Source: Caldisericaceae bacterium (lineage in GTDB: Bacteria > Caldisericota > Caldisericia > Caldisericales > Caldisericaceae). From it: a DNA stretch of 8,985 nucleotides. Numbering within the stretch: the stretch's first letter is position 1; each line of letters begins with the position of its first letter. Below, piece by piece: positions 5,279 through 8,985 of this stretch. The notes under the pieces were generated by a model. The model ran no database searches. It saw only the letters and a program-made list of their open reading frames with translations, and was not told the DNA's origin. The stretch lies in the NCBI GenBank assembly GCA_021161495.1, contig JAGHAO010000134.1, positions 1 to 8,985 on the forward strand, read 5' to 3'. Made by a program: the position numbers and the translations under genes.

Positions 5279-5920
5279 ATGAAGAACGTACCACTTGCAA
5301 CGGTAGAAAGAGTTGCAAAATATTTGAGATGTTTGAACAGACTGAGGGAAAAAGGAATAAAAGTTGTTTCGTCGAAAGAACTTGCCGAACATACGAGAAC
5401 GTCACCTGAGCAGGTGAGAAAAGACCTTTCCTATTTCGGAAGGTTTGGGAAAACGGGAACGGGATATGACACGCAGAAACTTTCCAGAAAACTCGAAAGG
5501 ATTTTGAAGGCTCAAAGAAAGTGGAATGTCTGCATAATAGGTGCAGGTTCTCTGGGAAGTGCTCTTGCGCGTTATCAGGGGTTCAAAGACACAGGGTACA
5601 ATGTTGTCGCTCTGTTCGACAGCGACCCGGAAAAGATCGGGGAAAAAATGGGGCAAGCGGAAGTTTACGATATTGAAAATTTCAAAGATGTGGTGAAGAA
5701 GAAAGACATTAAAATGGCAATCCTCGCAGTGCCAAAAGAATCAATCGAAGAAATAGAAGAACTCCTTTCCAAAGCGAATAACATAAGAGGGATTTTGAAT
5801 TTCGTACCCGTTACAATAAAACTGAAAACGAGAAGAAAGGTTGCAATAATCGATGTTGACCTTGCGCAAAAATTGTATATACTATCGTATCTAATCAAAC
5901 GAGGAAGGGAGATGACGTAA
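5279..5920 (+). CDS. rex: Redox-sensing transcriptional repressor Rex
   Basis: This 213-residue protein represses fermentation and NADH-oxidising genes and releases DNA when NADH rises. An N-terminal winged helix (about 1-75) contains the family hallmark QVRKDLSYFGRFGKTGTGY (45-63). A Rossmann NAD(H)-binding domain follows, with GAGSLG at 88-93 and an acidic FDSDPEK after strand 2. The C-terminal helix (LAQKLYILSYLIKRG) is the domain-swapped dimer segment. The start is set at ATG 5279 because GGAGG (5269-5273) ends 5 bases before it; an in-frame GTG at 5273 would lie inside the ribosome binding site. The stop overlaps the ackA start (TAATG), so the two are translated together. A candidate autoregulatory site lies at 5208-5220. 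Confidence 0.96.
   Translation: MKNVPLATVERVAKYLRCLNRLREKGIKVVSSKELAEHTRTSPEQVRKDLSYFGRFGKTGTGYDTQKLSRKLERILKAQRKWNVCIIGAGSLGSALARYQGFKDTGYNVVALFDSDPEKIGEKMGQAEVYDIENFKDVVKKKDIKMAILAVPKESIEEIEELLSKANNIRGILNFVPVTIKLKTRRKVAIIDVDLAQKLYILSYLIKRGREMT
5856..5883 (+). promoter_or_regulatory. Candidate internal promoter for ackA inside rex
   Basis: TTGACC (5856-5861) and TATACT (5878-5883) each match the consensus at 5 of 6 positions, with a 16-bp spacer. The start would fall near 5890, about 30 bases before the ackA ATG. It could give acetate kinase expression independent of the rex promoter. Because it lies within coding sequence it may be chance. Confidence 0.45.
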
Positions 5921-7269
5921 TGGATATACTAACGTTAAACTGCGGAAGTTCTTCTGTGAAGTACCAGCTTTACAGATGGGAAGAGAAAAAAATCCTTGCA
6001 AAGGGGATTGTCGAAAGAGTAACGATCGGGGGTTCTTTCATAAAGCATGAAGTGCCGGGCAAAGATACCGTGAAAATTCCGAAAGAATGCCCCACGCACA
6101 AAGAAGCAATCGAACTCATAATGAGTACTTTGACAAATCCGGAATACGGAGTTATAAAAGACATAAAGGACGTAAAAGCGGTAGGGCACCGCGTTGTGCA
6201 CGGCGGAGAAAAATTCAACAAATCCGTAATCATCGACGACAATGCGCTGAAAACATTTGAGGAACTCATTGATCTTGCCCCACTTCACAATCCGCCCAAC
6301 ATTATGGGAATAAAGGCGGCGAAGGCGGTTTTGCCCGATGTTCCCCATATGGCAATTATGGATACCGCCTGGCACCAAACGATACCCGATTTTGCGTACA
6401 TATACGCACTTCCTTACGAATGGTACGAGAAATACCATATCAGGAGATACGGATTCCACGGCACGTCACTTTTGTATGTTGCAAAGAGGGCGGCTGTTTT
6501 GCTCGGTAAAGATCCGTTTGAGACGAACATCGTTTCGGCGCATATCGGAAACGGTGTGAGTTTTAATGCCGTTAAAAACGGAGTGTCTGTTGATACGAGT
6601 ATGGGCTTTACTCCGTTGGAGGGTGCCGTTATGGGGACGCGTGCAGGCGATCACGATGCGGCAATCGACCTCTATATGATGGATAAATTGGGGCTTTCCA
6701 CAAAGGAAATGAACACGATTCTAAACAAAAAGAGCGGAGTTTTGGGAATAACAGGAAAATATGCGGACAGAAGAGACATCGAAATCGCAGCGGAAAAAGG
6801 CGATAAACGCGCGCAACTTGCAATTGCGATTGAAGGTTATAGAGGAAGGAAATACATTGCCGCGTATATGGCAGCGCTCGGAAAAGTGGATGCAATCGTG
6901 TTTACAGCAGGCGTGGGAGAAATGTCTCCCATTATTAGAAGGGAAATGACAAAAGGGCTCGAACTTTTCGGGGTGAAAATAGATCCTGTGAAAAATGAAC
7001 TTTCCCATACGCGCAATGCGGAGATGGATATCACGGCTGCGGATTCCAAAGTAAAAGTGTTTGTTATCCCCACAGACGAAGAATTGGTTATGACGGAAGA
7101 CACCGTCGCACTCCTCGAAGGAAGGTACGACATCCACACGAAATTCACTTATTCTTTCCAGGATCCTCACTATGTAAACAAATTGAGGGAAGAAAATTTC
7201 CAGAAACAGGTGAAAGACCTTCCCGAACTCCTCGAAGTGAGGGCGAAAATTCCCGGAATAGACAAATAG
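5920..7269 (+). CDS. ackA: Acetate kinase with C-terminal extension
   Basis: AckA interconverts acetate + ATP and acetyl phosphate + ADP; in fermenters it makes ATP. All key residues of the Methanosarcina enzyme are present at nearly the same numbers: N7 and S10-K14 in NCGSSSVK, R91 in GHRVVHGG, H123 in APLHNP, D148 in MDTAWHQT, H180 in GFHG, N211 in HIGNG, R241 in MGTRAG, and E387 in PTDEELV. The usual family end lies near residue 400, yet this protein runs to 449. Residues about 402-449 form an unusual tail rich in charged residues (LREENFQKQVKDLPELLEV). The start codon overlaps the rex stop by one base, with GAGGAAGGGAG upstream. A partner phosphotransacetylase gene is not in the window. 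A strong terminator follows. Confidence 0.96.
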   Translation: MDILTLNCGSSSVKYQLYRWEEKKILAKGIVERVTIGGSFIKHEVPGKDTVKIPKECPTHKEAIELIMSTLTNPEYGVIKDIKDVKAVGHRVVHGGEKFNKSVIIDDNALKTFEELIDLAPLHNPPNIMGIKAAKAVLPDVPHMAIMDTAWHQTIPDFAYIYALPYEWYEKYHIRRYGFHGTSLLYVAKRAAVLLGKDPFETNIVSAHIGNGVSFNAVKNGVSVDTSMGFTPLEGAVMGTRAGDHDAAIDLYMMDKLGLSTKEMNTILNKKSGVLGITGKYADRRDIEIAAEKGDKRAQLAIAIEGYRGRKYIAAYMAALGKVDAIVFTAGVGEMSPIIRREMTKGLELFGVKIDPVKNELSHTRNAEMDITAADSKVKVFVIPTDEELVMTEDTVALLEGRYDIHTKFTYSFQDPHYVNKLREENFQKQVKDLPELLEVRAKIPGIDK

Positions 7270-7288
7270 GTTTTTATCGGAGTATACT

Positions 7289-7316
7289 AAAGCCCCGTTT
7301 GATACGGGGCTTTTTT
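7289..7316 (+). terminator. Rho-independent terminator after ackA
   Basis: AAAGCCCCGT (7289-7298) and ACGGGGCTTT (7304-7313) form a perfect 10-bp stem with a TTGAT loop, running into six Ts. In the reverse direction the T-run is only TTT, so it would be a weak stop for the converging minus-strand genes. Confidence 0.92.
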
Positions 7317-7322
7317 AAGTGC

Positions 7323-7350
7323 TTGAACTTTTCGCGTAAATAAGTATAAT
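7323..7350 (+). promoter_or_regulatory. Promoter of tRNA-Ala
   Basis: TTGAAC (7323-7328) and TATAAT (7345-7350), spacer 16 bp, lie just after the ackA terminator. Transcription would start near 7357, only a few bases before the mature tRNA 5' end at 7361. Confidence 0.7.
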
Positions 7351-7360
7351 ACCTAACGAT

Positions 7361-7436
7361 GGGGCAGTGGCTCAGTCGGGAGAGCGCATCCCTCGCACGG
7401 ATGAGGTCAGGGGTTCAAATCCCCTCTGCTCCACCA
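7361..7436 (+). tRNA. tRNA-Ala (anticodon CGC)
   Basis: This is a complete 76-base cloverleaf with the 3' CCA encoded. The acceptor arms GGGGCAG and CTGCTCC pair fully and include G3:U70, the alanine identity pair. The D stem is GCTC/GAGC. The anticodon stem CATCC/GGATG (7387-7391, 7399-7403) holds the loop CTCGCAC with anticodon CGC at 7394-7396, which reads GCG. The T arm is AGGGG TTCAAAT CCCCT. Discriminator base is A. It has its own promoter and no second tRNA nearby. The stop codon of the converging phosphoesterase gene begins at the very next base. Confidence 0.97.
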
Positions 7437-8249
7437 TTATTTTTTTCTGAGCGTAAACGCCGTTATCTCCGGAACCGACATAAAACGCATTCTCAAATGG
7501 CTGTTTCCTATGCCTCTGTTTACATACATATAAACACCGTTCACCTTAAATAAGCCTTCCAAAAACCTCGAGCCGTAAATCGAAGGGACATAAAGCGCCT
7601 TTTTTGTGAACGGGATTTTCACCTGCCCGCCGTGAGTGTGCCCGCATAGGACGAGGGCGGGTTTGCATTTTGCGGCGTCGTAAATAATATCCGGTGAATG
7701 TGTAAGTAAAATGGCGAACGCGCCCTGCGGGATCCCGGAGAAAGTTTCGGCAAGATCCGCATACCCGGTGAACGAATCGTCCGTTCCGGCAAAGAAAAAG
7801 TTTTTGAAAATTTCTTTGTTCGAATTCACAAGGAGATGGATCCCCGCATCTTCCAACTTTTTTTCGAAATCCGAGAGTTCAAGCAAATTGTGGTCCCAAT
7901 TTCCCATAATCGCGTAAACGGGGATTCCTAATTCTGCGATGCGCTTGCAGTATTCGACGGACTTCGTGTTCTTTTTGCTTCCTATGAAATCTCCTGTGAT
8001 CACAATCAAATCCGGATTTATTTCCCGAAGTTTTTTGAGCGTTTTTTCGTAAATCGGAGCGTCTTTGTTGTAGTGAAGGTCAGAAATCTGTGCAATTTTC
8101 AACCCGTTTTTCTCTTCCGGAAGGTTTTCGAAAAACAGATTCACATTAGTTACCGAAAGCATATTCGGTTCGACAAAAAACGAATAAACAAGGAAAACTC
8201 CGATTAAAACAGCAATTATCAGTAGCATACAAACAATTTTTTTAAGCAT
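7437..8249 (-). CDS. Membrane-anchored metallophosphoesterase (YaeI/LpxG-like)
   Basis: This 270-residue calcineurin-like phosphoesterase has one N-terminal membrane segment (about 4-24), so the catalytic domain is likely held at the membrane. The metal-site motifs appear in order: SDLHY (D57, H59), TGDF (D87), GNWDH (N117, D119, H120), THSPD (H184) and GHTHGGQ (H204, H206). The family's usual GNHD motif here reads GNWDH, so the conserved histidine is replaced or shifted. Related proteins include E. coli YaeI and the UDP-2,3-diacylglucosamine hydrolase LpxG, but the substrate cannot be read from the sequence. Its first 31 bases overlap the end of the upstream methyltransferase-like gene, and no ribosome binding site precedes the ATG, so translation is probably coupled. 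Its stop abuts the tRNA. Confidence 0.88.
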   Translation of the reverse strand: MLKKIVCMLLIIAVLIGVFLVYSFFVEPNMLSVTNVNLFFENLPEEKNGLKIAQISDLHYNKDAPIYEKTLKKLREINPDLIVITGDFIGSKKNTKSVEYCKRIAELGIPVYAIMGNWDHNLLELSDFEKKLEDAGIHLLVNSNKEIFKNFFFAGTDDSFTGYADLAETFSGIPQGAFAILLTHSPDIIYDAAKCKPALVLCGHTHGGQVKIPFTKKALYVPSIYGSRFLEGLFKVNGVYMYVNRGIGNSHLRMRFMSVPEITAFTLRKK

Positions 8250-8734
8250 TTCGGGGAAAAGTTAAACGCGGGAACTTTCTTTTTGTACTCGATATATTTG
8301 CTTCCGAACTTTTCGATTGCCTCTTTTTCTTCTATCGTAAAGACCATTGCGATTATTGCGACTGCATTGAGCGGAGCGTAGATTGTTACGTACGAAAACG
8401 AGCCTAACATCAAAGCAAGAGAAAACGGAAGAAGCATAAGTCCGAAGTGCATCGGATGGCGCATACAGGAATAAGGGCCTTTGTCTACGAATTTGTTTGT
8501 ATTGAACTTTGCAACTTTTCCCGCTTTACCGTATTTTGCAAGTGTTTTTCCCGTGTTTTTTGCAATGAGATTTGAGAGTGCAAAAAGGAATAATCCTAAA
8601 AGCCTCCACCATAATGATATGTGCGGGCAAAATCCTTTTGTGCAAAAAATATGATCCGTAACGAGAGACAGTGTTATCCCGCAAAATATAAATATCGCCC
8701 AAACGATCCATTGCCCTTTCACGCTTATTTTCAT
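8219..8734 (-). CDS. Isoprenylcysteine methyltransferase-like membrane protein
   Basis: This is a 171-residue protein with four or so membrane segments (about 9-26, 42-58, 95-112, 117-133). The C-terminal half carries the signature of the bacterial ICMT/PEMT-type membrane methyltransferases: GPYSCMRHPMHFGLML (86-101, RHP at 92-94) and, after the last membrane segment, EEKEAIEKFGSKYIEYKKKVPAF (E135, E136), which forms the S-adenosylmethionine pocket in this fold. The substrate is unknown; bacterial members methylate lipids or small isoprenoid-like compounds, or have no known target. The first ATG is at 8734; an in-frame TAA lies at 8749-8747 and no ribosome binding site is seen, while TATAAT lies only 6 bases upstream. 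It is the first gene of a two-gene unit with the phosphoesterase, overlapping it by 31 bases. Confidence 0.8.
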   Translation of the reverse strand: MKISVKGQWIVWAIFIFCGITLSLVTDHIFCTKGFCPHISLWWRLLGLFLFALSNLIAKNTGKTLAKYGKAGKVAKFNTNKFVDKGPYSCMRHPMHFGLMLLPFSLALMLGSFSYVTIYAPLNAVAIIAMVFTIEEKEAIEKFGSKYIEYKKKVPAFNFSPKCLKKLFVCY

Positions 8735-8740
8735 ATCGCC

Positions 8741-8746
8741 ATTATA
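8741..8746 (-). promoter_or_regulatory. -10 box of the methyltransferase-phosphoesterase unit
   Basis: On the minus strand TATAAT (8746-8741) lies 6 bases before the ATG at 8734. At 16-17 bp further upstream only TTTTAA or TTTTTA is found, a weak -35. If active, transcription would start at the A of the start codon, giving a leaderless message. Confidence 0.45.
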
Positions 8747-8809
8747 TTACGAACAGCCTCTTTTAAAAACAGTTTTTGCAAATAGGCATTGCTGAAACAT
8801 CGAAAAACC

Positions 8810-8843
8810 GAGACCCTGAGTTAATACATCTCAAGGTGACAAC
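8810..8843. repeat. Hairpin-forming repeat, right copy
   Basis: ACCCTGAG (8813-8820) and CTCAAGGT (8830-8837) pair with one mismatch. The 34-base segment matches 81-114 at 28 positions in the same orientation. It lies upstream of the minus-strand gene pair, outside any reading frame I can support. Confidence 0.6.
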
Positions 8844-8985
8844 CAAAAAGTAACTCTGCACTCCTTTCCTTGCCGAAGGCGGGCACTTGTTTCAGGACAT
8901 CTCTTGCTTTGCTTACAAGGTGCACTTTGACAAAGAATCAAATACTGAGATTCCGAATTAAGACATTCCGAAACATTTCTTTGCA
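8844..8985. repeat. Degenerate dispersed repeat mosaic, right edge
   Basis: No gene is visible here. TGCACTTTGACAAAGAA (8921-8937) matches 55-71 at 15 of 17 bases in the same orientation. GAGATTCCG...CATTCCGAAA (8948-8973) looks like a decayed reverse-oriented relative of the palindrome at 8-32, and CATTCCGAAA also equals the reverse complement of 47-56. GGACATCTC (8895-8903) recurs at 123-131 and 148-156. The block therefore draws on the same repeat families as the left edge, in a different order. Confidence 0.45.

Noticed and set aside
5273..5281. GTG at 5273 as the rex start
   Set aside because: It overlaps the GGGAGGTGG ribosome binding site; ATG 5279 has ideal spacing and gives the usual Rex N terminus.
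5935..6459. 174-codon minus-strand open frame inside ackA
   Set aside because: It is antisense to a gene with complete acetate kinase active-site motifs and has no support of its own.
7359..7553. Plus-strand open frame starting at the ATG before the tRNA
   Set aside because: It reads through the tRNA gene and then antisense to the phosphoesterase gene.
8765..8777. AAAAAC-A-GTTTTT palindrome upstream of the minus-strand gene pair
   Set aside because: A one-base centre cannot form a hairpin loop, and the AT-rich word is easily explained by chance.

Overview
This 9 kb window looks like an ordinary chromosomal stretch of an anaerobic, fermentative bacterium. It is moderately AT-rich, with strong GGAGG-type ribosome binding sites and sigma70-type promoters. 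Rex, acetate kinase and the TusA/YeeE/DsrE/DsrF/DsrH gene order resemble what I remember from Thermotogae and Clostridia-like lineages. The TusA-like and DsrH-like proteins in particular resemble Thermotoga maritima TM0983 and TM0979. I cannot assign a species, and I see no phage, transposase, plasmid or defence genes.

Layout from left to right. Positions 1-677 hold no convincing gene; the first ~170 bases carry small palindromic and tandem repeats. Positions 678-2731 hold a divergent pair: a VanX-type D-Ala-D-Ala dipeptidase (minus) and an SH3b-NlpC/P60 peptidase (plus). Both act on cell-wall peptides and neither has an obvious export signal, which suggests peptidoglycan-peptide recycling. 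Positions 2872-5140 hold a tight five-gene operon: TusA-like sulfur carrier, YeeE/YedE (TsuA-like) membrane transporter, then DsrE-, DsrF- and DsrH-like proteins. It has a near-consensus promoter in front and a hairpin terminator behind. It reads as a sulfur uptake and sulfur-relay module.

Positions 5279-7269 hold rex (NADH/NAD+-sensing repressor) overlapping ackA (acetate kinase) by one base, with a likely extra ackA promoter inside the end of rex and a strong terminator after ackA. A tRNA-Ala(CGC) gene with its own promoter follows at 7361-7436. Converging on it from the right is a minus-strand pair: an isoprenylcysteine-methyltransferase-like membrane protein (8734-8219), overlapping a membrane-anchored metallophosphoesterase (8249-7437) that stops directly against the tRNA 3' end. 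The right edge (8810-8985) carries members of the same repeat families seen at the left edge.

Cross-cutting points: six promoters can be read with a 16-bp spacer; two genes have TATAAT only 6-8 bases before an ATG with no ribosome binding site, suggesting leaderless mRNAs; and TTGTGAA motifs occur at both the sulfur-operon and rex promoters, a possible but unproven sign of redox control by Rex.
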